Origin: Punctularia strigosozonata HHB-11173 SS5
Lineage: Eukaryota > Basidiomycota > Agaricomycetes > Corticiales > Punctulariaceae
Assembly: GCF_000264995.1 (NCBI RefSeq)
Contig: NW_006767434.1
Coordinates: 1,271,725-1,335,724 of the forward strand
Direction: 5' to 3'
DNA length: 64,000 bases
Every line of letters begins with the position of its first letter. The stretch's first letter is position 1. Under the pieces are notes generated by a model. It saw nothing but the letters and a program-made list of their open reading frames with translations. It did not search any database and had not been told where the DNA came from. Below, piece by piece: positions 22,503 to 34,136 of this stretch. The position numbers and the translations under genes were made by a program.

Positions 22503-25500
22503 ATGTCCCTCGCTTCTCCTCCCCCGTCGCCATCGCCCTCCATGCCATTCAAAAGACCAAAGAAGCGGCCCTCACTCACCGCCTTCTTCGCGCCCGGAGG
22601 AGGCGGCGCGATCCCCAAGCCGTCGCTTGCCACGCTCGGCAAGCGCCCCTCCTCGTCTTCTTCCGCATCCGCGCCCTCGCCGTCGCCAAAACTGGGGTCG
22701 GCACGACGCGTCTCTTCCCCACAGCAGGCCTTCGACCGCAGCGCCCATATAACAGCAGCATCGTCGTCGTTATCGTCATCTCGGGTCGAACCCGCACCAC
22801 GCTCAGCTCCCGCGTTCGCGAAGAATAGCGTCTCGGCGCCCTCGCCCCCGCTCGCGGACCTGCTCGACGACGACCCGTTCGCGAAACTCGACTCGCCTCT
22901 CCCTCCGGGTTTCGCGCCGGGCTCGGCAGCTTCGAGCTCAGGTTTGAGTTTGGACGACCGTGACGCGGGGTTGGATCACGATCACGATCTTGACGGCGCG
23001 TCGCGCAAACAGCACGTGGTTCTCACGTCGTGCCCTACAAGCGCCCGCGCGACCGTCAGTGTCACACCGCCCTCGCGTATCGCAGCGTCGACCCCATCTT
23101 TATCTACGACACCCTCCTCCTCCTCCTCATTATCGTCATCATCGCCTTCCTCTTCACCCCTATCCTCGTCGTCTACGGCGACTTCACCACTAGCTGCATC
23201 CTCGACAGCGTCGACCTCTACATCACACTCAAGCCCAGCACTATCACCAGTCCAACCCAACCGACCGATCCGCCCGCGCCTACACCGCCGCCCGCGCACC
23301 TCGAACGGCCTCGGAGTCGCAGACCTCCCGCACACGCAGACGCTCCCCGCTTCGGCCAGACCGGCAGTCCAGAAACGGCCGTCGTTACCCTCGCTCAAGA
23401 CGCTCGCCGAGATGCAGCTCACCGTCGTCCCACGGGTACGTTCTTTTTTCTTCTCCTCATCGTGAAAGAAAGAAAGAAACAAACTGAATATACGCGCGTA
23501 TATGCATAGATGCCCAAAGGACATGTCGGCGCGAAACTGCCCTTGGAACCCTGGGCCAGGAACGTACACAGAGGCGATGAAGTACGGATCAGGAGCCCGA
23601 CGGATTCGACGTTCGACGGCGTATATGCGTATTCCGGCTTCGACTCGGCACAGCTGCACGCGCACTTGGATAAAGACCAGGACAAGGATCAACGGCCGCC
23701 GCCGCCAGAGCGTGATCTTGCAATGGGACCGTACCGCGCGTGGGACATGAACTCGGCCACGTCGTCGTTCGCGAGCTCGGTGTCCGTGTCGGATTACGAG
23801 ATCGAATCGATCGTAGAGGAGGAGGAAGAGGAGGGCGGGGAGACGGAGCACGACAACGATGACGATAACGAGGGCGCGTACGACGGGATGTCAGATCGCG
23901 ATGAGCCGGCCTCAGCGCCCTCTTCCACACCGGCGCCCGACGCTCCACTCGCACCTTCGTACCCCCCATCTCTGTGTGCGGACACGTCTCCGTCCACATC
24001 GACATCATCTTGCTCAGACCCACCCGAAGCGCCGCTCACGCCTTCGCTCGATTCATTTCCGGACATGAAGAACCGATCGCTTCCATCGGCCTTCCCGACC
24101 TCACCGCCTTCCACGTCCCCGCAGCCCTTGCCATTTCCCTCGCTGCAGGCTCCCGCGCCCGTTCCCACCCAAGCGGACCCGGCTTCCCATACCCAGCCTC
24201 CATCGCATACCGTTCGGTCTTCTGCAATCGATACCCAACATGACGAACTCGCCCACGGTCTTCATACCCCGGCCCACGAGGCCGATGCTAATGTAAATCC
24301 GGACGAGCACGGGGACGGGCGCCTCCTCCTTCTCGGCTCGGACACGACCACGCCTCCTCCTCCTCCTCCTCCTCCTCTCGACGTCCCTCGGGCACGCTCG
24401 ATCTCGATGCCGCGCGGCTGGTTGACCAAGGCGTGGAATAAGGTCCGGGTGAGCGTGAAGCAGGGTGATGTGCGCTCGCACGCTTATGGATCTGGGGGTG
24501 GGTACGGAGGGGGAGGGTGGGAGCATGGGTACGGAGGGAGTGGGGCAGAGGCGATGAGGGCTGCTAGCGGAGGGTTCGGCAATGGAAACGGTGGTGGCCG
24601 GTCGAGTCGCGGGCAGGGAGGAGGCGGCGGCGGTATGGGAGGAGGAAGCGGGAGCGGAAGCGGAAGCGGCGGGGACGGCGGTGACCGACGGGGCGCGTCT
24701 GGCAGCTTCCTCGACACCGACTCGGACACGAGCGAATCCGAGTCCGGCTCGGATTCGGAGGACGAGGCGGGAGGGAGGAAGAAGGGAGGGAGCACGACCT
24801 CGGACGACGACGTGCCGCTCGCGCAGAAGATCCCGACCGCGCTCAAGGCGCAGAAGACGATCCGGCGCCAGGTCCGCGCCGAGCGCGAGGAGCGCAAGCG
24901 CAAGAAGCTGCTCGAGCGCGCCGAGAGCCAGGCGCAGAAGGCGTACCTCGCCCACGGGCCGTCGATGCATCGCGAGCGGAACGAGACGCTGCGCCCGAGC
25001 GCGAACCCGCGCACTTCCGGATCGCCGCCGAGGCAGACGTCCGGGGCGTCGCCGCACCTCCCGTCCATGGCAGGCGTCGTGCAGCAGGCCGTCGCGGCGG
25101 ACGCGGCGCGGAGGATGGCCGCGCTATCGCTCAACAACGGTCCCGGCGATCTGTCGTCCTCGTCCTCGTCGTCACCCCCGCATATACCCAGACGGACGCG
25201 GGCGCAGACGCTCACAGGTGGTTCCAGCCGGCCGTATGCCCAACCGGCGCCGATGCCGGTGCCAGCGATGCCCGTACCGGTACCACAGACACCCCATCGC
25301 GGTGCCTCACTCCAACCCCGCGCGTCGACGTCGCGCCCGGGATCGCCTACGAGATCGGGCGGGTGGGCACGCGCCATGCGTGGCCTGCGGCAGCACAGCC
25401 CGAACCCGCCGTCGGTCCCGCCGTCTCCCGTGATCCCGAGCTCGCCGAACCCTGGACATCGGAGGCAGCCGTCGGTCGAGCGCGAACGCCAGCGCGAGCC

Positions 25501-26850
25501 GTCGGGGCTCCGGCCCATGCGCTCCTTCCACCGGCCCTCGCGCTCGCAGAACGTGACGCCGCCCGAGGGCAGCCCGCAGATGGCGCAGCTGCAGCGCTCG
25601 CGTTCGCGCGCGGGGAGGTCGTCGGACGAGCGCGCGCGCAGGCCGTCGACGTCGGACGGGCACCATCGTCCCCCTGTTCCGCCGCTACCGCCGCAGCCGC
25701 CGTCGCGCCATTCCGAGCAGCCGCCGGTGCCGGGTCGCGCGTCCGTCGAGCATATGCCCCCGGCGGTGCTAAGGCAGGGCCCGATGGTGCAGCAGAAGAT
25801 ATTCGTGGGCGACCTGCAGCGGTTCCATACGGTCGAGCTGGGCCCGAGCACGAGCGCCGCCGAGGCGCTGGAGACGATACAGAAAACGGGCGCGCTCGAC
25901 GGGTGGGTGGGCAGCGGGTCATGGCTGGTGTTCGAAGTCGCGCAGGACTTCGGGATGGGTGAGTATCGCGCAATGTATGCGCCTGATGTTCAGTACTGAT
26001 GGTGGGCTTTGTATCGTAGAACGTCCCGTGCGCGAGTACGAACAGCTCATGGACGTCATCGGCTCCTGGAATAAGGAGAAGAGTACGAACTTGCTGCTGG
26101 TGAAGAAGACTCCGTTGGCGTCCGTCCTCAGTCGATCGGTGGGTGATCGCCTCGAATACTTCTCCTGATAACTGTGCTGACCAATGTGTTCAGGCACTAC
26201 CGACAAGCTCGCCTACGCACGGCGGCTACGTCGAGTGGGAAAGCAAGCGCGGCAAGTGGAACAAACGCTGGCTTCATCTGCGCGAGCACGGCCTATGGTT
26301 GTCGAAGAAAGACAGCGTGAGTCCCTTCCTCCACTCACGAGGACACGTCGGGTTCTTAATCAGCCATGTGAATAGTCGAGGGACGATCAGTTCCTCTGCT
26401 CGTTGTCCAACTTCGACGTCTACGCCGTGACGCGTCAACACAAATCGCCCAAGCCGTTCGTGTTCGCCGTCAAGTCCACAGAACCCCTGTCCTTCTTCGA
26501 GAACACCGCGGACTACAACCACTTCTTCTCGTGTTCTGACAAGGACGGCCCGCTATGGGTGCAAAAGATTCTCCTCGCACGTGTGAGTTGACACCGTCCT
26601 GCCAGGCTCCCGCGCATATACTCATGCTTTCCATCTGCAGTCGTATGTTCTGTATCAAGAACGCAACGTGCTCTTCAGCAAGTCGAGCAGTAGCGGAAGC
26701 ACCACGGGCAATCAAGGCGGTCTCGCTCGTTCGGGCACTCGCAAGCGCCCCGCGGAACCGCTCGTCACCGTGTCCGCCCCCTTCTCCGCCACCGTCGCCG
26801 CTGCCTCTGCCGCCGTGTTCGAACCCGGATCTTTGCTCGCCAAGCAATGA
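22503..26850 (+). CDS. Large RA-PH domain adaptor protein
   Basis: Likely a Ras-like GTPase effector that binds membrane phosphoinositides at the cell cortex; the exact pathway is unknown. Exons: 22503-23435, 23510-25958, 26020-26138, 26194-26316, 26376-26582, 26641-26850; phases close, 1346 aa. The first ~1070 residues are mostly disordered: Ser-rich runs, acidic EEEEEE, poly-Pro, Gly-rich (about 24485-24690) and a basic coiled segment with RAEREERKRKKLLERAESQ. A Ras-associating domain follows (about 1072-1165: KIFVGDLQRFHTVELG to NLLLVKK), then a PH domain (about 1174-1290: GGYVEWESKRGKWNKRWLHL, ending WVQKILLAR). The tandem RA-PH order recalls the animal MRL (RIAM/lamellipodin) and Grb7/10/14 families. 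Start ATG at 22503. Convergent with the 7-TM gene, 165 bp between stops. Confidence 0.88.
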
Positions 26851-27015
26851 AAATTCGGAATACTCTTGCTGCTGCCTCTCGTCTCTTATGCAACGACATT
26901 CGCCTTCCGTCATTCTCACTCGCTCATTGCCTTGCATTGTCCACGATGTAACCGTGTCTGTTGTATTCAATTGCTACTGTATACCTCGTACAATCTATCC
27001 TATGATTTGCATACC

Positions 27016-28529
27016 TCAGTTGGGTGATACTTTGCGAATCTCGGACGTCGAGCCTTCCCTGTGGTCGATATCAACCTCGGAGGGTATGTTGATGGCGATT
27101 GGTGCCATAGGCATTATGTTAGCGTGGTCTGTCCCCCTCAAGCCAGTTGCCCGTGAGTTGGAGGAGTGACCGCGATATGAGGAGACCATTAGCGTGGTGT
27201 CGTTCTTGTGTTCGTAGCTTCTGCCAAGTCCGACGCGGATTATGATCAGGCAATAACTGATGCCGATGATGGCTGGCGTCTACAACTCCATTGCGTCAGC
27301 AGGGAGCTATGTATGGTCAAGGAAGGCATCTCTAACCGTGTCAGTAGCGACGAAATGTCCGTTGGATTTGGCGCCGTAGCTCGCCAGTATGGCGACGATC
27401 GAAAATCTGAACAGAAAGTTCCACAGAATTGAAGAAAGAAGAGGAGCTTCACGTACGTGTATAGCGCGGCGCTTTCTATGAGAATGCTGAGCATGGGCTA
27501 AGAAGTCCTCGTGAGGATCGACCCATGATTGCAGGATACGGTTCATCGCACTGTCAAGTTGCTGCTTCCCATGCTTCGAACCTTTCGAGTTGTCGACCAT
27601 ATTCGTAGAGAAATCAGGACTGAAGTAGGACTGGGTTATTATCACGGCAAAATACCTACGACGATGCTCGCGCGCACCGGTACAAAGAACGTTTGTTCTG
27701 GATCATATACCGGTTAATGTCCAATGGTTTATCGAGGAGGCGAAGATATGCTTACACAAGGGTAGTGGACCACACCGAGTAAAAGGCCACTTTGAAGCCA
27801 GATGCAGCAATGAATATATTACCGCCGGGAGCCAGCTTGAAGGTGGAGAGATGATATAGGACCCCGACGGAACACCCTGCCAAACTCTCATACTGAGTTC
27901 ACGAGTCCAGAGGAGACGGATAATGGGCGCACCGAACATTGGGAGCAAGGACAGGATCGGTGCAATGCATATCCACAAATTCCTGTTCCATATAATGTAG
28001 AGACGATAGATCTAGAGTGGTCGTGAACCACACTCCCCGCACAAACAATATCAAACTCACGATCAGGCCATCCGCAATCACTCCCGTGATGGCGAATACC
28101 GCCGTTTTGGCGACGTAGGTTCTGTCCCCGAGATTAGCGTAGAAAAGCAGAGGCCCGTTCACCGTCGCGCCAGAGCCAATGAAAGCCCTGAACAGCCGGA
28201 AGATATCGATGGCCCAGTGCTGGCGGGCTGAGTAAGTGGAGGAGTCAATGAAATAAAGACTTGTGAACGGACCATTGTTATGAGGAAGAACAGTACGATC
28301 GAGCTCGCGAGGACAGGTAACTTGGCATTGGATCTGAGGTTGATCCCCCGAGATCTGCCCGTCCGCTTGTGGAGAAGTACGTATTCACAAGCAAGGAATG
28401 TAGCCAAGAAGAGCCCTGCCCATTGACATGATCAGACAAGTTACAGAAACTGAAGGACTACACACCATAAAGCGATGATTCGACGACGATGGAGGCGAGT
28501 CCTACCACGGGCAATGACACGTCCGGCAT
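27016..28529 (-). CDS. Seven-transmembrane agaricomycete membrane protein
   Basis: Multi-pass membrane protein of a type abundant in mushroom fungi; function not known. Ten exons on the minus strand: 28466-28529, 28273-28415, 28061-28219, 27933-28011, 27756-27876, 27678-27697, 27552-27619, 27457-27497, 27337-27406, 27016-27279. All phases close, 342 aa. Seven hydrophobic segments are visible: LPVVGLASIVVESSLYGLFL, LPVLASSIVLFFLITM, YVAKTAVFAITGVIADGLII, LWICIAPILSLLPMFGC, IFIAASGFKVAFYSVWSTTL, PMLSILIESAALYTFSIVAI and TTPAIIGISYCLIIIRVGLG. The cytosolic tail is polar. One exon is only 20 nt and one 41 nt. No GPCR-specific motif was recognised. Convergent with the RA-PH gene. Confidence 0.85.
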
Positions 28530-29550
28530 AGTTGACGACGATACGGCATTGAAGCCTTCTAATCGGCTTTAATATGTGCATCGAGGACATGGTTGTCTAT
28601 GTTTGGCGCCCCATCGCGTTCGGTTCCGGGAGTCAGATGGTGAAGCTAAAGACACTTCCAACAAGGTTCGCTTCTGCAATTTGAGAGGGATTTTAGGCAC
28701 CGCTTTGACAGCGCCAGACCAGTACTTCATCGCACGACGAACGGATTCTCTATGAATATATAAAGTTCATCAGGGCGACCATCATCCGTGCCTGCATGTA
28801 CTGACTTCGTGATTCCGAGTAACACTCGAATGCACATATCGCTCGTGATTCAGCAGCAAGTCTCACCTGCAACATAGCAACCGGGGTGACCCGGGTGAAA
28901 GTCACGGAGAGGTTGAAGCGGCATGCGTTAGAAGCCTATGGCAGGTACTCCTTCCTAGCTATATGTGTGACCAGATCTTCCGTCATCGGGCTTCTATCAC
29001 AGGCGGTGCGTAATCCCCAGTTAGTGAGAATAACTCTCGCGAGACAAAGACCTAGCGCACCGATGGGTCCACCTCGGACGTCCGAAGATAGGGTTTCAAT
29101 TGTTGCAGAGACTCGGTCGGTCGCGCACATTGATGTGCTACATGAGCACCTGGTAGGAAGAGTTGGACCCTTCGTGCTTGTTCACATCCCGACCTGAATT
29201 CATACCTTGACGTGTCGCATAGCCCTGACTCCACATGGTCCATAATAATCGCAGTCGTCCTGACGCAGTCTGTAAGACAGAATATGAAGTTGGTATCATC
29301 GCTCTGTGTGTCCAAGGCAGAGTGAGGCGGACAATCAATAGTAGTAGCTAGGATATAAAAAGGTCCTCGCGAGGAGCTTGAGAGCGCGTCGGTCCGCCTG
29401 CTAGTGGAACGGAAGCAACGGTCGGAGCGGCACGGTGGCGCTGCAAACCCCGCTTTCCATCGACTCTATCGTCGCGACTCGTCGGTCAAGAACAGACGGA
29501 AATTCTTGACCCAATCACGATCACATTTACTTGCACAGGACCCACGGTCT
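28530..29550. other. Intergenic, TATA-like site near right end
   Basis: No gene recognised. TATAAAA at 29354-29360 precedes the F-box fragment by about 190 bp, and the sequence at about 29470-29515 resembles the leader of the F-box gene at 32902 (shared CTYGTCGGTCAANAACAGA), so a promoter was copied here too. Nothing else noted. Confidence 0.4.
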
Positions 29551-29786
29551 ATGGAATTGATTCAACAGAGATTCCGCAGGAGATTTGGGACCACACCATT
29601 CCAAGCGTTGAGGACACCTATTTACTGTCCTGCTCACTGACCTGTCGGAGTTGGCTTAGGGCCAGTCGCTCTTGGATCTTTCATAACCTATCGGGCTCTA
29701 CCCGGGATAAGTATTGCATGTTGATATGGAGCGCCTCTGCGGTCTTCTGGCGGAGAGCCTTCATCTACGCAAGTACATCAGGGTGC
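29551..29786 (+). pseudogene. F-box gene 5' fragment
   Basis: About 236 bp closely matching the first fifth of the F-box gene at 32902. The frame reads EIPQEIWDHTIPSVEDTYLL, CSLTCRSWLRASRSW, but the only nearby ATG (29551) is out of frame with it. Similarity ends near 29786 after KYIRV, 140 bp before the start codon of the MFS gene. The leucine-rich part is absent. This is a truncated duplicate of a host gene. Confidence 0.75.
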
Positions 29787-29928
29787 GCTCGTTGGTAGGC
29801 TGTGGGAACGAAGGCAGGCGAAGCGCATCGTTGCCGCCTTCGCTCCCGACGTTCCCGCATCGCCTGGCGTTTATCTTATAAGCCAAAATGTGGTCCCTGC
29901 TGTTGGACATATCCCTAGAAAGCCTCTC

Positions 29929-31991
29929 ATGTCTGAAAGACAGGACAGGATCGACGGCGCGACCGATAGAAACGCTGAGCCGGCGAAAATGTCTGAAATT
30001 TCAGATCGGGAGCACTCCTCGGACGACGCCCAGACTCACATCGCTAGTCCTCCGGCCAAAGGGGACAAGGCGCCATATAGCGTGTTCACGATTGCGGAAA
30101 AGTGGGCGATAGTCGCCCTCACTTCCTATGCCGCACTTTTCAGGTGGGTTGGTGTCCGACGCTGAAACCCGGCTCATTCTGACTGTACGTGTGCATATAG
30201 TCCGCTCACCGCTAACATATACCTACCTGCGATACCCACGCTTGTGAAAGTCTTTCATACAAGTACAGAAAATATCAACCTGACAGTCACGGTATACATG
30301 GTTATGCAAGGAGTATGTGAGTAACCGTCGCGCCTTTCCAGTCCATGCGCTCATTGCTTTGCTCCAGCACCCATGATATGGTATGGTTAATTCTCTGCGA
30401 GCGGAGAGATCTGCTAGTTCACATGTCACATCCTCCAAGGGGAACTTCCGCAGACAAGCTAGGCAGGAGGCCTATGTTCTTGGGCTGCATGCTGTTACTA
30501 TGTGTATCGTGTGTCGGACTAGCTCTGGTTCCCACCAACGCATATTGGCTCCTCATCTTGCTCAGGCTTTTCCAAGCGGGTGGATCAGCGAGTACTGTCG
30601 CACTAGGTATGACTGTCATTCAACCACTGTACCATGACTTACACGGCGACATCACAGCTGCTGGGGTCGTCAGCGATGTCGCCACACCGGCGGAGAGAGG
30701 CACTTTCTTCGGCGTATCTAGCATGGGATCTTTGGTGAGTGTCTGTTTCAAGGTAACCTACCGACTCTGATGATTGCCTCTCGATAGCTTGGAACGTGTA
30801 TAGGGCCCGTGATTGGAGGTGCGCTCACCCAGCGTTTCGGATGGAGGTGAGTAAATCTCCATCGAGTCAAGCAACGTGAATCTTAAGGCGCTACAGGGCC
30901 ATATTTTGGTTTCTCTGCATATCATCTGGTGTATCACTTATATTCTTTATTCTGTGCGTATATTCGACTTTTATAGAGCCTTCGCTGATGTTGAACGATA
31001 ACAGCATCCTCCCGGAGACGCTCAGGTCGATGGTCGGCAACGGCAGTATACCTCCCCCTCGCATCTACAGGACGCCTGTCAATCTGATAGGCGGCCGCTA
31101 TTCTCCCGATGCCGTTGAACGTGCTCCGGCCAAACACTTCGCCAATCCCTTCGAACTATTCCTCTATCCCGATCTCGACTTCTTGCTCGTTTTCTTCGCC
31201 CTCGTCTATGCCGTGCTCTATGGAGTCATCGCCTCCATGTCGTCGCTTTTCGCGGTGGCATATCCATTCCTGGATGAGACAGACCTCGGTCTTCTCTTCC
31301 TCGCCATCGGTGGCGGGATGGTTGTCGGAACGGCGACGATGGGCAAGGTTCTCGACTGGGAGTACCGTCGTATACGGAATGGCTTGGTTCGCAAATACCT
31401 GGCAGAACAAGAGAAGGGGGACGTCGCCCAAGCGCAGGCCGAAGTTACCAAGGAGGAGAACTTCCCAATCGAGAAAGCACGTCTTCGGCTAATTCCGTTC
31501 CTGCTCATCATATATGCTGGTTGCGTTCTTGGATACGGTTGGTGTCTGCAGGATAGGATGCACATATCCGTGCCTCTGATTTTGCTTTTCATCAGTGAGT
31601 CAATCGTGTGTATGTTCTCTCCAAGAGGCTCACAGCATATAGTCGGTGTTGTGGGCGTTGGGATCATGAACGATATCGGGCTTCTCATGATCGATCTCGT
31701 GCCCGGAAGAGGATCGTCGGTGACTGCCTGCGTGCGTACTTCGAGATTTATGTCTGAATGTTGCAGTTTCTCATCTCCTTGCATTCCTTTCAGAACAATC
31801 TCGTTCGATGTGCCCTTGGCGCTGCCATGGTGTCTATTATGCAGCCTATACTCAAGGCCCTTCGCCCGGGCTGGACATACGTACTTCTTGCAGGGATATG
31901 TGTTATCGCATCCCCGCCGCTGTGGATTATATTGAAATGGGGTCCGGTATGGCGAGCGAGGCGCAGGGCCCGGCGGCAAGGAAGCTGGTAA
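29929..31991 (+). CDS. MFS drug:H+ antiporter, DHA1/Qdr type
   Basis: Plasma-membrane or vacuolar proton-coupled exporter of the 12-TM DHA1 group; substrate unknown. Ten exons: 29929-30143, 30201-30316, 30368-30380, 30440-30606, 30658-30734, 30788-30846, 30897-30953, 31005-31594, 31643-31731, 31794-31991; phases close, 526 aa. The first TM reads EKWAIVALTSYAALFSPLTA, as in Qdr-like carriers, followed by NIYLPAIPTL. Motif A is ADKLGRRP; motif C-like sequence is GPVIGGALTQRFGWR. The central cytosolic loop (after LPETLR) is about 90 residues and basic. The last TM is VLLAGICVIASPPLWIILKW. The third exon is just 13 nt. Start at the ATG at 29929; an earlier ATG (29888) is in another frame. The F-box fragment just upstream may have affected the promoter. 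Confidence 0.9.
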
Positions 31992-32091
31992 CGAATTTGG
32001 TAGTGCTAAATAGAACGGCGACAATTACTTACATGCAAACACTGGGATTTATTTGATTGATAAATCTTTGGCCAGCCGACGATTCAGTCGC

Positions 32092-32150
32092 TTAGGGCCT
32101 GTTCGGTTGCAGACGCAATCAGCGCTGAAAAGCTGATACTTAATCGCGCG
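32092..32150. repeat. Possible lone transposon end
   Basis: TTAGGGCCTGTTCGGTTGC followed by a hairpin (ATCAGC...GCTGAT, 32119-32138) resembles the GGGCCTGTTYGG termini of Harbinger-like MITEs after a TTA site. No matching right end was found within a few kb, so this is at most a remnant. Confidence 0.25.
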
Positions 32151-32318
32151 TTGCGGCAATGTGATAGTCACATGCCGCGCCGCGCCATGCTATGTATGAT
32201 GGTTGTCATTTGGTTGCTGGCTGCATTCTTACTTCTGTGAATCCGCATGCTCCAAATACCCGTAGTCCGTACCTTGATAGCGTGCAGATAAGATCTCAAT
32301 TTTTTTCCCGCTCACTAA

Positions 32319-32490
32319 GGCTGCATTTGGGACCACTTGATTCTGAGATCATTTGACTCGATTTACTTGCCATACTAGGCAGGACTGTAAGATCAGATGG
32401 ATTTAATCGGACAGGGGCTTGCCAGGTTTGTGCAGAAAAAGTCAAATCAGGCCAAAATCAGGTCAGAATCAGGTGTTGATAAACGCAGCC
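32319..32490. mobile_element. MITE, PIF/Harbinger-like
   Basis: A 172-bp non-coding element. Its left end begins GGCTGCATTT and its right end finishes AAACGCAGCC; over 28 bp the inverted termini match at about 22 positions, including an inner TGATTCTGA block. It is flanked by the direct repeat TAA (32316-32318 and 32491-32493), the target size and sequence of PIF/Harbinger transposons. Three AATCAGG motifs lie just inside the right end, possible transposase-binding sites. It has no coding capacity and would need a transposase from elsewhere. It sits between the MFS gene and the F-box gene. Confidence 0.7.
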
Positions 32491-32727
32491 TAAAGCTCCG
32501 TGGCACTACATGTACGAGCCGGGTTTGCGCATGCGCAGCACATCACTCCTCGCGGCTTGTCGGTCAACAACAGAACGGGAATCCGAAATGTTGAACCAGG
32601 CTCTATGCAGCCTTGGTCACATGCGACACAGCATGGCTGTTCCACACAGCCTTTCACATCATTGGCTTCATAGCCATCTGCACTGGTTCCATAGCGTACA
32701 GCCCTGCATAGCCACTCCTTTGTAGGA

Positions 32728-32733
32728 TATAAG
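32728..32733 (+). promoter_or_regulatory. TATA-like box of F-box gene
   Basis: GATATAAG lies 174 bp upstream of the start codon at 32902. Comparable sites occur about 190 bp before the related fragment (29354) and about 170 bp before the decayed copy (1475-1482). Shared spacing supports a retained promoter element. Confidence 0.4.
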
Positions 32734-32901
32734 AGCAGGCCTGTCCGCCCTTAATGACAACTCGCTTCCTACTAGCAGTCCCCACCAGTAAGCTCTACCA
32801 GCTCACCAGGTCAGTCCCAGCCGCTTGCCACTGCGTGCACTAGCGCTGTCTAATACGAAACACAATCAGCATCTGTTGGCTGGCATCGGACACACCATCG
32901 G

Positions 32902-34136
32902 ATGGATCCAGCAAAAATTCCGCAGGAGATCTGGGACCACATCATCGCAAGCGTTGATGAAGACACCTCTTTACAGTCCTGTTCACTGACCTGTCGAAGT
33001 TGGCTCAGAGCCAGTCAGGCTCGAATATTTTTGGAACCCATCACGGAGTACCCCATCACGGAGAGAACACATGTAGAGTGCCTTTACTGTCTCCTGGCAG
33101 ACAGCCTTCATCTGCGCAAGTACATCAGGGTGCTGTCAATTACCGCCGCATCCCTCCGCCGCTTCGCGGATCTTCACCTCCCGAATGTCCAAGTGATAAA
33201 AGTGGATAGTTCTCCGGTTTGGGGGGAGAACTCGCCCCCGTGGAGAGATGTGACTAAATGGGCACCTCTATCAGCTTTCCCTAGCCTTACCGACCTACAA
33301 ATTCACATGGATTGCTACACACCGCGCCGATTCGTCGAGTGGATCATCTCCCTTCCACGTACAATCCGATCCCTCAGCCTGAGCGACATCTACTTCAACA
33401 CCACCGAAGGGCTGGATCTTGCTACGATGCCCGTCTCCAATGCCGGGCTTCATCTGACGAGATTGCAGACTGACAACACAGACTCAGAGGCGGGTCTCGA
33501 AGTGTTGCTTCTGACGCGTCATGCGGCAGAGGAGACGTCATTCTCGCGCTTGAAAAGCTGTCGTTGGGTGTTGGCTTTTTCCCGTCATGGGCATCGACGA
33601 TCAACCCGCTCCTGCGGCAAAACGACAAACTGCTCTCACTCAAAATCAGCAAGTATCAGAACATTGTGTCCTATAGAAGTGAGTCTGTCCAGAACGTCGT
33701 GCAACATGGAGATGAGCCTGAGTTGGCCTACAATTACCAGCTTGAGCCCGCTCACGCGCATATTCAAGATACCCTCGATTTTTCGGCACTGTGTTCCCTC
33801 ACGGAAGTCAACGTAGAAATGTGGGGGGTGGTACCCATTCCTCTTCACATCCATCTTCAGCACCTTGCCGTCTCGCTGTCTACAATCGACTCTAGCGCCT
33901 TCAACTCGCTCATGTTGAGAATCACAATCAAGGAGACGGAAACGCCGCTAACCGTCTTCTTGCGAACCTTGGACGACAACTTATCAGATCCGCGTTTCGA
34001 ACGACTCAGAGAACTGCACATCAGCTGCCCCAAGCACCGCTCCCTCCGTCCTCCACTGGACGTGGAAGGCTTGATCGCGTCGCACTTCGCGGTGCTAAGA
34101 CAGCGCGGTGTTGTGGTAATGCTTTCCGACCAATAG
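32902..34136 (+). CDS. F-box/LRR-like protein, frame interrupted
   Basis: Probable SCF substrate receptor related to the gene at 17901. The F-box is intact (KIPQEIWDHIIASVDEDTS, CSLTCRSWLRASQ) with start ATG at 32902. The first frame stays open to 33816, but by homology it loses register near 33500-33540: the family sequence GDVILALEKLSL appears there in another frame and continues (WASTINPLLR) to the intron at 33679-33768 and on to the stop at 34136. Either a one-base shift has occurred, or the gene uses an intron with a weak donor from 33501 (GTGTTG) to about 33560 (GAAAAG), which would restore frame. The leucine-rich part and terminus (HFAVLRQRGVVVML) are well preserved. Either a very recent pseudogene or a gene with a newly acquired intron. 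Confidence 0.7.

Noticed and set aside
24484-25851. 455-codon open frame antisense to the RA-PH gene
   Set aside because: It mirrors a GC-rich low-complexity coding exon. Composition is Pro/Ser/Arg-rich with no domain or splice logic.
28886-29315. Frames on both strands as a second 7-TM gene
   Set aside because: No hydrophobic segments comparable to the gene at 27016-28529.
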